This document shows, piece after piece, positions 18,073-27,918 of a stretch of 43,230 bases of DNA (position 1 is its first letter; each line of letters starts with the position of its first letter). The position numbers and the translations under genes were made by a program. The DNA is from Candidatus Uhrbacteria bacterium RIFCSPHIGHO2_02_FULL_46_47 (GTDB lineage Bacteria > Patescibacteriota > Patescibacteriia > GWA2-47-26), in the NCBI GenBank assembly GCA_001790815.1, contig MGDU01000011.1, positions 1-43,230 on the forward strand. Direction: 5' to 3'. The notes under the pieces are model-generated. The model searched no databases. It saw nothing but the letters and a program-made list of their open reading frames with translations, and had not been told where the DNA came from.

Positions 18073-18858
18073 TTAAAGAAGGAAAAATATTATGCCAAGA
18101 ATTATCATCGCTATACCTCCCCAAAGCCGCATACCCCTGCGCTCCTGCTGTTGCCAGGATTGCATTTTACCAATCAAACTTTTATCCGCGGCAATACCAA
18201 GAATAATCACAAGCGGCAGGACAAAAAGAATATTGTAATATAGTAAATACGCCAGACCTTTCGCATATGTTGCTTTATCATGTAAAAGCCCGAGTACCAT
18301 CAGGTACGGCCCACCGGTGCAAGGAAACTCGCATAACCCAACCAACACACCCAGCACAAACGCGGTTGGAATTGATCCTTTTTCCATGAGTATCGCCATT
18401 TTGTGATGTGCCGCGTGCGGAATTTTGAGCTTAATCGGGAAGCGCGGGAAGAATTCATTGATAAGATTTATTCCGCCCAGCACAACCAGAAGCCCGGCCC
18501 CTACTTTTGCCATAAAGTGCGGGGTATTGAAGATGTGCAACGCATGCAAAAGTCCCAGGCCAATTGCAATATATACAGTGAATAATCCAAGAATATACAC
18601 ACCGCCGATTTTCCATATTCCCGAGCGCAATTTTCCAATGCTTAAAAGAAACGCAATAGTAAGCAAAAGCACGGAAAACGCGCACGGATTAATACTGTCA
18701 ATGAGTGCCGCCACGGTAACCAGCGGAAACATCCATTGGCCGCTATTGCTCATTTTCCACAGCGCGGTTGTGCCAATGTTTTGTGATTGGAGTATGGCAA
18801 CCGCGCTAAAGAGTAAAACAGCAACTGCAATAAGCGTAATGAGTTTTTTGTATTTCAT
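18073..18858 (-). CDS. CcdA/DsbD-like cytochrome c biogenesis transmembrane protein
   Basis: DSINPCAFSVLLLTIAFLLSIG and LCEFPCTGGPYLMVLGLL Cys motifs. Confidence 0.85.
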   Translation of the reverse strand: MKYKKLITLIAVAVLLFSAVAILQSQNIGTTALWKMSNSGQWMFPLVTVAALIDSINPCAFSVLLLTIAFLLSIGKLRSGIWKIGGVYILGLFTVYIAIGLGLLHALHIFNTPHFMAKVGAGLLVVLGGINLINEFFPRFPIKLKIPHAAHHKMAILMEKGSIPTAFVLGVLVGLCEFPCTGGPYLMVLGLLHDKATYAKGLAYLLYYNILFVLPLVIILGIAADKSLIGKMQSWQQQERRGMRLWGGIAMIILGIIFFLL

Positions 18859-18905
18859 AATTTTCAGGGCTAAGTCCTACAGTAGGGCTTAGCCCTTCAC
18901 AATTT

Positions 18906-19433
18906 TTAAGGCGTAACAAATGCGGAAAATTTAAGTTCAAACGGCTTGCCGGCGTTATTATCAAGATAGACCACGCGGCTTATTTTGCCCACTCCGGCCG
19001 GCCCATGCGCCGACGGATCAAAAGTAACCGCAATTTCAACTTCCTGACCAGAATTTAATGTTTGATCAATGCTGGGAACAACTCCGTGTCCGGGCATGCC
19101 AAACGGACCGTAAGTTTGCCCGTCCTTCATCATTGAGGCGGTTGTGCACATGCAAGAAGTATACATCTTCTTTACAATAACCGGATCCGCACTGGTGTTT
19201 TTTACTTTGAATATGTGCGTTACTTTTCCCGCGGCCATGGAAATTGTGCCAAAATCAAATGACGGCTCGTCCGCGACAAGCATTCCAACATTGGCATTTG
19301 CGGTCTCCTGCGATGCTGTTTCAGAGGGCGGGGTTGCTGACCAAACTAACAGCCAAATCGCTAGCACAAGCACGCCCGCGCCCAATATCTTGCTTTTATG
19401 TTTTTTGATAGCTAATTTTGTTGAGAGTTTCAT
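18906..19433 (-). CDS. DUF1573 domain protein
   Basis: EPSFDFGTISMAAGKVTHIFKVKNTSADPVIVKKMYTSCMCTTA. Confidence 0.85.
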   Translation of the reverse strand: MKLSTKLAIKKHKSKILGAGVLVLAIWLLVWSATPPSETASQETANANVGMLVADEPSFDFGTISMAAGKVTHIFKVKNTSADPVIVKKMYTSCMCTTASMMKDGQTYGPFGMPGHGVVPSIDQTLNSGQEVEIAVTFDPSAHGPAGVGKISRVVYLDNNAGKPFELKFSAFVTP

Positions 19434-19496
19434 ATTCTGTCCAAATAAATAATAATACACCCGGTTATTTGGGTGCATGATCCTTTTCTAATCTCT

Positions 19497-19549
19497 GTAG
19501 TCGCAGCTCTTTAGGCTGCGTCTGCGCCGGCTAAAGACCGGCGGCTACA
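19497..19549. repeat. GTAGTCGCAG-type inverted repeat
   Basis: GTAGTCGCAGCTCTTTAGGCTGCGTCTGCGCCGGCTAAAGACCGGCGGCTAC. Confidence 0.85.
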
Positions 19550-19977
19550 AATTCAATGCCATGCACCCATTGTGGTGCATAATTTTCACTTGACTCGTGA
19601 AGCGCGAGCCAGCGTGTAAAACGTCCGCGTGCGCGCATCCATATTTGCGCATTCATAATCGTAAAAAATGAAATGCTTTGGCCTTTTGTAGTGTCTATCT
19701 CGTTTGCGTTAAAGTACATTACGCGTCCGAGCAAAATAAAACTGGCGATCAAGGCCAAAAGTGCGCTCGTAATTAATGCCTGAGAAAATGACTTAAATAT
19801 CTTCAGATGAAAAAATACTGATCCTGTACCGGTGCCCTGTTCCATGCATCCATTCATGCCCTGCGCGGCAGATGCAATACAACCACCATGCGTTAAAGTA
19901 TGCCCCATTGCGATAAAACCAAACACCGCAATCCCAATAAAGCTAGAAAGCAATAGTATGCCAATGACTTTTCGCAT
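19531..19977 (-). CDS. Hypothetical membrane protein
   Basis: Start MRKVIGILLLSS; two to three TM segments; C-terminus overlaps a repeat. Confidence 0.6.
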   Translation of the reverse strand: MRKVIGILLLSSFIGIAVFGFIAMGHTLTHGGCIASAAQGMNGCMEQGTGTGSVFFHLKIFKSFSQALITSALLALIASFILLGRVMYFNANEIDTTKGQSISFFTIMNAQIWMRARGRFTRWLALHESSENYAPQWVHGIEFVAAGL

Positions 19978-20018
19978 ATTATCCGATAATATCAACAATT
20001 ACATTTCATGTCAATCTT

Positions 20019-20051
20019 GGCTAGGCCACGGGGCTTCCTTGTGACCTAGCC
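20019..20051. other. Hairpin-forming inverted repeat
   Basis: GGCTAGGCCAC-(11 nt)-GTGACCTAGCC. Confidence 0.6.
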
Positions 20052-20066
20052 ACAAAAATTTACAAT

Positions 20067-20444
20067 TTACCGCCACCACTCCTTAAACGACTTTGGCCAG
20101 CCAAGCATGAGCAAGAGCGCAAGCGGCGCGCCCCAGTTAGCCCATCGTTCTACAAAATCCCAAACCGGCTCTCCTGCAATCGGGCGAAGAAGCGCGGTCC
20201 AAAAACCCCAAACTGCCGCCCATAAAAGCGCTATACGAATCGGACGCGCAAGCACAATAAGCGCCACCAAAAGATCCATAATGCCAATCAGCGGCATAAG
20301 AGTGAGCGCCTGATCCGCGGAAAACCCCACGGCTTCAAAATACTTAATCCAGCCCGCTTTTTGCTGAAGCGCAAATACTCCATGGCCGAGGAATTCTCCA
20401 GCCACGGCAATACGCAAAATCCACTGAACAAATTTTCCATTCAT
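20067..20444 (-). CDS. DoxX-like membrane protein
   Basis: RIAVAGEFLGHGVFALQQKAGWIKYFEAVGFSADQALTLMPLIGIMDLLVALIVL. Confidence 0.6.
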   Translation of the reverse strand: MNGKFVQWILRIAVAGEFLGHGVFALQQKAGWIKYFEAVGFSADQALTLMPLIGIMDLLVALIVLARPIRIALLWAAVWGFWTALLRPIAGEPVWDFVERWANWGAPLALLLMLGWPKSFKEWWR

Positions 20445-20469
20445 ATTGCGAATATTCTATATTTTAATT

Positions 20470-20739
20470 CTACTGCCCTTTTGACATGAATGCGTTATAG
20501 AGCAAGACAAAAATTGCGGAAAGTACCCAACCGTAAACAAACGCCTCAGCCAGCATAATAACTGCGCCGGATACATTCAACATTGAAAACCCCGGATGCC
20601 CAAGCCCGGCAAGTTGCTCCATAAACGCGCGCGCCTGACCAGTGAGCGTTGCCATGCGCACCATAGCAATCACATGCATAACTATCGCAAAAACGGAAAC
20701 CGTCCATCCAACGCGCGTGAAATTTAATTTGTGATCCAT
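20470..20739 (-). CDS. Small membrane protein
   Basis: Two TM segments, AAGGAGGTGACC upstream of the ATG. Confidence 0.65.
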   Translation of the reverse strand: MDHKLNFTRVGWTVSVFAIVMHVIAMVRMATLTGQARAFMEQLAGLGHPGFSMLNVSGAVIMLAEAFVYGWVLSAIFVLLYNAFMSKGQ

Positions 20740-20791
20740 ACGGTCACCTCCTTTCGTTATTATTTAAGTGTACTCCTTACTTATCCACAGG

Positions 20792-22495
20792 TCAATCCGC
20801 CTGTGAATCATGGTGAAGTTCAATATATTGATGCAAAAAATTGTGTACCATGTCGTTGGCCGCGTGAAGTCCTTGCTCCAGCAAATGCGCTATCGGCCTG
20901 GCTTCCGGCGCGTACTCCACATGCGCCCGCACTTCGCCGTCGTCAAAAAATCTTATATGGCATTGCTTTTCATGATCAAGTAATTTGCGCAACCCTGTAA
21001 TCTCGCCATAATCAATCCATTCCGGACGCACCACTTCAAAACCTTGCATTTTAAGATGCGCTATCGCAGTCTCGGGCGCAATATCCGGCTTTAGCCATCC
21101 GGCTGGAAAGCGTTGGCGGCTGGTTAATTTTCGCACCATTCTAAACCGTAAAAGAAAATCCCGCGCATGCGGTACAACTACATCCAAAAAATGCCAGACA
21201 AAACGCGTCCAGAATGAGCGCTGAGGCAGCATGACCGGGTATAAATAACGCACACGTTTGTCCGCCAAAATCGCATCCCAAAGCGCGCCGGCGGCATCTT
21301 GCGGTATGCCTTGCGCCGGATAATGGTGAAAATCAATCATAGGAATTGAATTGGCTTCAATAATTCCGCATTGCTGATCCGTATATGGCCGACTCAAATC
21401 ATCCGCAATTACATCAAACCCAACCAGATCCGCTCCAAACAACCGTGCCGCTCGCCGAAACATTTCCCGATTTTCCGGATGAAGTTTTGGCGTTTCTTCG
21501 TAAATGTCGCCGCCGGAACCGATAGAGATTTTGCTGTGAAGGACAATTTTCTCACCTTTAAGAGGAGTATACCCTGGCGTAAGTCCCGCATGGGCAAGCG
21601 CGACATCAGTTGTGGTCATTGCCCCCTCACCCTCCCCTCTCCCTAAGGGAGAGGATGGCCGTAGACCAGGTGAGGGTAGCGGAATTTTGTGCAAAGTTGT
21701 ATCTTTTTGTCCAGTATCGCCCCGGCGCGGATCCGTATTTTTCAGCTCAATCAATTCACGCACAGTATGTAAGCCATCGCCTAAAACATTTGGCGCTTCG
21801 CGGCGCGCGGTATAAACTTGATTGAAATTTATAACTGACACGCGGTAAAGCTGGCCTACGCAATATCGCTCCACAATAAACCTTGGCTGATATTGTTTGG
21901 CAAGCGCGATTGCTTTCCGCAATTCTTCTTCATTTTGCACCGGCGCAGTCACATGATAAGCATGCGTTCCGCGCGCCGGCTTTACCGCAAGCGGAAATCC
22001 CAGTTTTTTGCCGTAATGCAAAGCATGAAATTTGCTCCAAAACATTTTTCCCTCCGATGCGGGAAAGCCGTGCTTAAGAAGTTTTTTCTTCACATACGCT
22101 TTCTCATCTAAACGAAAATGCAAAAAACGACTTGGCAAAGCGTCAAAGTAGTAGTGCTTGCTTCCAAATTTTGCGCGGTAATAAGTTGAGACTCGCCCTA
22201 AAATACGCACAGACTCAATCGGGATGCCGCACCGCTTTGCCGCCTCAATTATAGACCAACTGCGCGGATAGTGATCTTTTTTATCAAACTGCTCACTAAA
22301 GTGCACAATATGGCAAAGCTCCATCAGCTTGTACCAACCATGCGTTACGGAAAACCACCAAGGAAAACGCGGAAGTTGCGACCGCGGTTTATTGCTCCAG
22401 AATCCGCCAAGCAAAATATCAACAAAATCACCGAGGTAAATCCCTCGGTGCGAGTGGACTTTATTGGGATAGCATGCGGCGCAATAATTCGGCAT
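20792..22495 (-). CDS. ATP-grasp ligase-like protein with in-frame repeat insert
   Basis: GFPASEGKMFW...LGFPLAVKPARGTHAYHVTAPVQNEEELRKAIALAKQYQPRFIVERYCVGQLYRVSVI; VGFDVIADDL...IIEANSIPMIDFHHYP. Confidence 0.85.
   Translation of the reverse strand: MPNYCAACYPNKVHSHRGIYLGDFVDILLGGFWSNKPRSQLPRFPWWFSVTHGWYKLMELCHIVHFSEQFDKKDHYPRSWSIIEAAKRCGIPIESVRILGRVSTYYRAKFGSKHYYFDALPSRFLHFRLDEKAYVKKKLLKHGFPASEGKMFWSKFHALHYGKKLGFPLAVKPARGTHAYHVTAPVQNEEELRKAIALAKQYQPRFIVERYCVGQLYRVSVINFNQVYTARREAPNVLGDGLHTVRELIELKNTDPRRGDTGQKDTTLHKIPLPSPGLRPSSPLGRGEGEGAMTTTDVALAHAGLTPGYTPLKGEKIVLHSKISIGSGGDIYEETPKLHPENREMFRRAARLFGADLVGFDVIADDLSRPYTDQQCGIIEANSIPMIDFHHYPAQGIPQDAAGALWDAILADKRVRYLYPVMLPQRSFWTRFVWHFLDVVVPHARDFLLRFRMVRKLTSRQRFPAGWLKPDIAPETAIAHLKMQGFEVVRPEWIDYGEITGLRKLLDHEKQCHIRFFDDGEVRAHVEYAPEARPIAHLLEQGLHAANDMVHNFLHQYIELHHDSQAD
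21622..21676. repeat. GC-rich palindromic repeat in frame within the ATP-grasp gene
   Basis: CCCCTCACCCTCCCCTCTCCCTAAGGGAGAGGATGGCCGTAGACCAGGTGAGGG; encodes [17 protein letters not shown]. Confidence 0.88.
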
Positions 22496-22502
22496 AAATC
22501 AG

Positions 22503-22955
22503 TTATTCTTGCCCGGTTTCAGTACTGGAAATGGTCGGACCGCCGCGATGATGGCGCTTACGCGCGACTTTAAGACGCGCAAGTTCGCGCTCTAACGCCG
22601 CCGCGGCAAGCGCAAAGGATTCTTCGTCAAGCACACGTTTTTCTTTAAGTACTTTTTCCGCATCAGCTCGCGCTTTTTCAATTGCCGCAAGTGTCAATTC
22701 TTCCGCGCGCTCCGCAGTATCTGCCAGCACCACCACGCGATTGCCCGGTTGTACCTCAATAAATCCGCCGGAAGTTGCCATATAAATTTCTTGCCCGCCT
22801 TTGCGCACTGTTATCGCACCCGGTTGAAGTGCTGACACCAAGGGAATATGATTTGTCAAAACCGTAATCTCCCCGTCTTTTGTAGGCAACGTTAAACTAT
22901 CCACTGTATCCTTGTACACAATCCGCTCTGGTGTGGCGATTTCAAATGTAATCAT
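22503..22955 (-). CDS. atpC: ATP synthase epsilon subunit
   Basis: MITFEIATPERIVYKDTVDSLTLPTKDGEITVLTNHIPLVSALQPGAITVRK. Confidence 0.92.
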   Translation of the reverse strand: MITFEIATPERIVYKDTVDSLTLPTKDGEITVLTNHIPLVSALQPGAITVRKGGQEIYMATSGGFIEVQPGNRVVVLADTAERAEELTLAAIEKARADAEKVLKEKRVLDEESFALAAAALERELARLKVARKRHHRGGPTISSTETGQE

Positions 22956-22966
22956 AGTCCGCTGAT

Positions 22967-23413
22967 TTACTTCGCTGATTGCGCTGATTTTGTATTCACA
23001 ATGCGTTTTACTTTGATTCCACTCTTCGTGATAAGTACAAGTAAACCTACTTTGCAACCGATTGCTTTAAGATAACCGAGTACTTGCTTTGCGTGTTGGA
23101 GATAGAAATCGTTCGCTACCTTAAATTCCACCACTACTGAATTTTTTACTAGAAAGTCAATAAAATATCTCCCAATCTTCTTCTGTCCAAACTGGATAAT
23201 CGCCATTTGTTCTCGTCTATAGGATAAACCAGCTCCATTAAGCAACTCTGAGTATGCTCGATGGTAATACTTTTCCTGATACCCATACCCAAGCCGGTTG
23301 TACATTTGAAACGCTAGGCCAATTAACATCTCGGTAAGTTCACTTTCTGGATAGTCCAAATTATCGCGATATATCCTCCTTTCAATTATCATATCAGCGT
23401 TATCAGCGCTCAA
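22967..23413 (-). CDS. GxxExxY family protein
   Basis: LTEMLIGLAFQMYNRLGYGYQEKYYHRAYSELLNGAGLSYRREQ...IDFLVKNSVVVEFKVANDFYLQHAKQVLGYLKAIGCKVGLLV; bounded by ATCAGCG-type short repeats. Confidence 0.9.
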   Translation of the reverse strand: MSADNADMIIERRIYRDNLDYPESELTEMLIGLAFQMYNRLGYGYQEKYYHRAYSELLNGAGLSYRREQMAIIQFGQKKIGRYFIDFLVKNSVVVEFKVANDFYLQHAKQVLGYLKAIGCKVGLLVLITKSGIKVKRIVNTKSAQSAK

Positions 23414-23423
23414 TATCAGCGGG

Positions 23424-24866
<1,443 letters not shown>

Positions 24867-24886
24867 TTATCTCCATTATCATTTAA

Positions 24887-25255
24887 TCATTCCTGTTTTG
24901 TTTCAACTATGCTCCACAATCCCTTTTCTTCTGACCAAATATATCGTATCGGACGTGCAATCATTTTTCTTTTGCCCCATGCTTTATACTGTGACTCTGA
25001 CACCGCTTCCAGCACTGGTTGCTCTCCTATTCGGGACGTTACATAATGTGCTTCTAAAGGTGCTCCTTCTTTCCTTAGCACTAATTGATAGAAAGAAAAT
25101 CCATTTTGCACCTCCCCTGGTGTTCCTTGTCGATGTGGAATTGGTTGTTTCTTCTTATTTAACACCACTATCGCTGACACATCTCTGGGTAATTCTTTAT
25201 ATGCATTGGCACTTTCCTCATCAAATTGTGACTGGTCACTTCCACGTTCTGGCAT
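24887..25255 (-). CDS. Hypothetical protein (122 aa)
   Basis: Start MPERGSDQ placed 5 nt after the upstream 52-aa ORF; alternative GTG start at 25324. Confidence 0.55.
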   Translation of the reverse strand: MPERGSDQSQFDEESANAYKELPRDVSAIVVLNKKKQPIPHRQGTPGEVQNGFSFYQLVLRKEGAPLEAHYVTSRIGEQPVLEAVSESQYKAWGKRKMIARPIRYIWSEEKGLWSIVETKQE

Positions 25256-25259
25256 ATAA

Positions 25260-25418
25260 TTATTCCAATCCCGCCTTACCGGCGGAAATTTCCGCCCACT
25301 GTTTTTCAAGCATTTTTCGGGCACGCTTTAGTTGAGCATCCGTAAGTTTCACCTTTGACTGAAGCGAACCGGATAATGACCAAAACTCATGCTTCTTAAT
25401 TCTTAGTTTATCATTCAT
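25260..25418 (-). CDS. 52-aa small protein whose C-terminus matches the atpG tail (not in the ORF track)
   Basis: MNDKLRIKKHEFWSLSGSLQSKVKLTDAQLKRARKMLEKQWAEISAGKAGLE*. Confidence 0.6.
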   Translation of the reverse strand: MNDKLRIKKHEFWSLSGSLQSKVKLTDAQLKRARKMLEKQWAEISAGKAGLE

Positions 25419-25421
25419 AAC

Positions 25422-25814
25422 TTACACCGCCTCTCGAAATTCAATCCGGCGACGAGTTTCATCAAAGGTAATCCGAAATTCAGGAAATATATCACGTCGC
25501 CCAAGCAGTGGCGGGACTTCTTCAATCAATGCCCAGGCAATAGTAACCAGATACCACTGCGCACCAAATTTCATTTTTACCTTTCGTTCCACATAGGGAA
25601 CGCCAGCACCGCTGACTCCATGGATTTCTTTAATTTCATTTTGCGCATGTTTGAATCCGAGCGCACGGCCAAATTGCAAAGGAATGAGTGTAATATCAGC
25701 ACCAGAATCAATATAAAAAGAAACCTCAACTTGCTGCTTCCCAATGGCCAGTATTACATCTGCCACTGGCCGCAATGTGCCATCATCTCCGCGCTTATAA
25801 CGATACACGATCAT
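25422..25814 (-). CDS. Retropepsin-like aspartic protease
   Basis: VEVSFYIDSGADITLIPLQFGRALGF (DSGAD) and PPLLGRRDIFPEFRITFDE. Confidence 0.8.
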   Translation of the reverse strand: MIVYRYKRGDDGTLRPVADVILAIGKQQVEVSFYIDSGADITLIPLQFGRALGFKHAQNEIKEIHGVSGAGVPYVERKVKMKFGAQWYLVTIAWALIEEVPPLLGRRDIFPEFRITFDETRRRIEFREAV

Positions 25815-26032
25815 ACACCAAAAAGTACCAGCACGCCACGTTTTGGCACTTTTGCGACAAACGGCAGCTTATTGGGATATACTTTACGCACCTCTTTCAA
25901 AAGTCGCTCAATATCTTTTCCTGCCCTTACCACTTTCCCGCCGATCATAACTACATACTGATCAACATACTTACGAGTATCAAGTCGCAGAAATGCGCTG
26001 TAATTTTTAGATTTTACTGTGGTGTGTGGCAT
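25811..26032 (-). CDS. DUF5678-like small protein
   Basis: YVDQYVVMIGGKVVRAGKDIERLLKEVRKVYPNKLPFVAKVPKRG; overlaps the start of the retropepsin-like gene. Confidence 0.65.
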   Translation of the reverse strand: MPHTTVKSKNYSAFLRLDTRKYVDQYVVMIGGKVVRAGKDIERLLKEVRKVYPNKLPFVAKVPKRGVLVLFGV

Positions 26033-26063
26033 ATACGTATACTTTATCATCCAGGTGCTAAAA

Positions 26064-26142
26064 GTCAAATCTTATTCCAACGCCGCTTTGCCGGCGGAAA
26101 TTTCCGCGATCTCGCGGGTAATTGCCGACTGGCGGGCTTGGT
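26064..26142 (-). pseudogene. Detached duplicate of the atpG 3' end
   Basis: Encodes NQARQSAITREIAEISAGKAALE*, identical in protein to the atpG C-terminus, with only synonymous codon differences and no start. Confidence 0.9.
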
Positions 26143-26409
26143 TTATGATTCTTTTAATACTCCCTGTGCAATATACTTTTTAATCAGCGATTGGTATGGC
26201 ACATTAAGTTCATTGGCATGCTCCTTGATGCGCAAAAGCAGATAGTCAGGAATGCGCAGTGAGATCGCGTGTGATGACGGTTTGAGATTGGAAAATGAGG
26301 CATGCTCAAAATCACTGGCCTCAAAAAATTCGGCCAAATTTGCTTTTGCCCAAAAGGCGCGCTCTTGCGCTTCATTGCGGAATTTAGGAACATTAAGTTG
26401 TTTCTTCAT
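26143..26409 (-). CDS. BrnA/CopG-like antitoxin
   Basis: MKKQLNVPKFRNEAQERAFWAKANLAEFFEASDFEHASF...SLRIPDYLLLRIKEHANELNVPYQSLIKKYI. Confidence 0.8.
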   Translation of the reverse strand: MKKQLNVPKFRNEAQERAFWAKANLAEFFEASDFEHASFSNLKPSSHAISLRIPDYLLLRIKEHANELNVPYQSLIKKYIAQGVLKES

Positions 26410-26689
26410 ATAGGTATTGCTCTTTACGATTTAGATTACGGGCAGAGATGATACGCACCTTATGTTTCCGCATAGTAAATACTACGAATAATACTCGTCC
26501 AATTTTTGTCTTTCCAATAAGTATGTAGCGCTCCTCTTGATCGCAGTGGAATATATCCTTTGCAAGCTTTTTAGTATGGTCAAAAAATACTTCCTCGCAT
26601 TCCGCATCGGATACTCGATGCTTCAACCAATTCTTGCCCTTATTCCCTTTATCCCATTCAAACTCTGATGGCATTCGGAAAACCCTCAT
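26393..26689 (-). CDS. BrnT-family toxin
   Basis: FEWDKGNKGKNWLKHRVSDAECEEVFFD...EERYILIGKTKIGRVLFVVFTMRKHKVRIISARNLNRKE. Confidence 0.85.
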   Translation of the reverse strand: MRVFRMPSEFEWDKGNKGKNWLKHRVSDAECEEVFFDHTKKLAKDIFHCDQEERYILIGKTKIGRVLFVVFTMRKHKVRIISARNLNRKEQYLYEETT

Positions 26690-26727
26690 ATTTATATTGT
26701 ATATACTATCTTATACACTGTCAAGTC

Positions 26728-27810
26728 CTATTCCAACGCCGCTTTGCCGGCGCTGATCTCAGCGATCTCGCGCGTAATGGCCGACTGGCGGGCTTGGTTA
26801 AAGGTAAAAGTTAAATCATCAATCATGTCGCGCGCGGCGTCCGAGGCGTTTTTCATGGCCACCATGCGCGCGGAATGTTCTGATGCAGAGGATTCCAGAA
26901 TTGCTTGATATACTTGTACTTCCACCAGTCGCGGGAGCATGTCATTAAGTACAACCTCTGGTGTGGGTTCAAAAATATACTCATAATTCATAACCCCCCT
27001 AGCCCCCCTTATCTTAAGGGGGGTATTTGCTTTTTCTCCCTCCCTTAAGTCCGACGCTTCGGTCGGACTCCGACCCCGCAGGGCGTCGGAGGTAAGGGAG
27101 GGTTGGGGAGGGTTATGGATTCCTTTCACTTCCCCCAACATCATATCCTTTGTCAATGGCAACAGTTGTTTCATATTCGGTACTTGCCGGATGGACGAAA
27201 TAAAATCCGTATACGCAAGATAGACCGCGTCGTATTTACCTGCCACAAAATCACTAATCGCAAGCTGTGCAACTGGCCGCACATCAAGAATAGTAGGGTT
27301 GTTGCTCAAATTATTAAAGGTGGCCACGATATTCCATCCCAGACGCCGAGCAAGATCAGTCCCTTTTTTGCCAATGGTGACAAAATCAATTGCGAGTTGT
27401 CCCCCTCCCCCAACCCCTCCCACCAGGGGAGGGGCACTAATTGTTGCTTCCTCCCCCCTTGTGGGGGAGGATTGAGGTGGGGGGACGATGTGTTTCACAA
27501 ACTCCGCCACCTTCTTTGCCATCTGCGCGTTAAAGCCGCCGCAAAGTCCGCGATCAGACGAAACAAGTACCGCGAGCACCCGTTCCATTTTTTCCGGCTG
27601 GCGCAAAAGCGCGTGATGGCTAGAATCTGTAACCTTGGCCAGCTCTGCAACTGTTTCCCACCCAAGCGATGCGTACGGCCGCGTGCCCAAAGTAGCGGAA
27701 ACTGCCCGCCGCATTTTAGACGCCGAAACCAACTCCATAGCTTTGGTAATTTTTTTCGTGTTGCCAATGGATTTGATTCGTCGTTTGATGATTCGAGTTG
27801 ATACAGCCAT
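26728..27810 (-). CDS. atpG: ATP synthase gamma subunit with two in-frame repeat inserts
   Basis: STRIIKRRIKSIGNTKKITKAMELVSASKMRRA; SSDRGLCGGFNAQ; EHSARMVAMKNASDAARDMIDDLTFTFNQARQSAITREIAEISAGKAALE. Confidence 0.96.
   Translation of the reverse strand: MAVSTRIIKRRIKSIGNTKKITKAMELVSASKMRRAVSATLGTRPYASLGWETVAELAKVTDSSHHALLRQPEKMERVLAVLVSSDRGLCGGFNAQMAKKVAEFVKHIVPPPQSSPTRGEEATISAPPLVGGVGGGGQLAIDFVTIGKKGTDLARRLGWNIVATFNNLSNNPTILDVRPVAQLAISDFVAGKYDAVYLAYTDFISSIRQVPNMKQLLPLTKDMMLGEVKGIHNPPQPSLTSDALRGRSPTEASDLREGEKANTPLKIRGARGVMNYEYIFEPTPEVVLNDMLPRLVEVQVYQAILESSASEHSARMVAMKNASDAARDMIDDLTFTFNQARQSAITREIAEISAGKAALE
26992..27115. repeat. Composite GC-rich palindromic repeat in frame within atpG
   Basis: ACCCCCCTAGCCCCCCTTATCTTAAGGGGGG...GACGCTTCGGTCGGACTCCGACC...GTAAGGGAGGGTTGGGGAGGGTT; encodes NPPQPSLTSDALRGRSPTEASDLREGEKANTPLKIRGARGVM. 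Confidence 0.88.
27400..27484. repeat. GC-rich palindromic repeat in frame within atpG
   Basis: CCCCCTCCCCCAACCCCTCCCACCAGGGGAGGGG...GTGGGGGAGGATTGAGGTGGGGGG; encodes [28 protein letters not shown]. Confidence 0.88.
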
Positions 27811-27819
27811 ATTATAGTA

Positions 27820-27918
27820 TGATACGAATCTACAAATTATATGCGAATCAACAAATATGCGAATCTACAAATTCGTATTTTCGTAGATTCGTCACGCATT
27901 CGCTGATTCGTATCATAT
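27820..27918. repeat. AT-rich inverted repeat between atpG and atpA
   Basis: ATGATACGAATCTACAAAT...ATTCGTATTTTCGTAGATTCG...GATTCGTATCAT. Confidence 0.8.

Noticed and set aside
27820-27918. Possible CRISPR array in AT-rich repeated words
   Set aside because: No regular repeat-spacer periodicity, copies are single palindromes per spacer and no cas genes are present.
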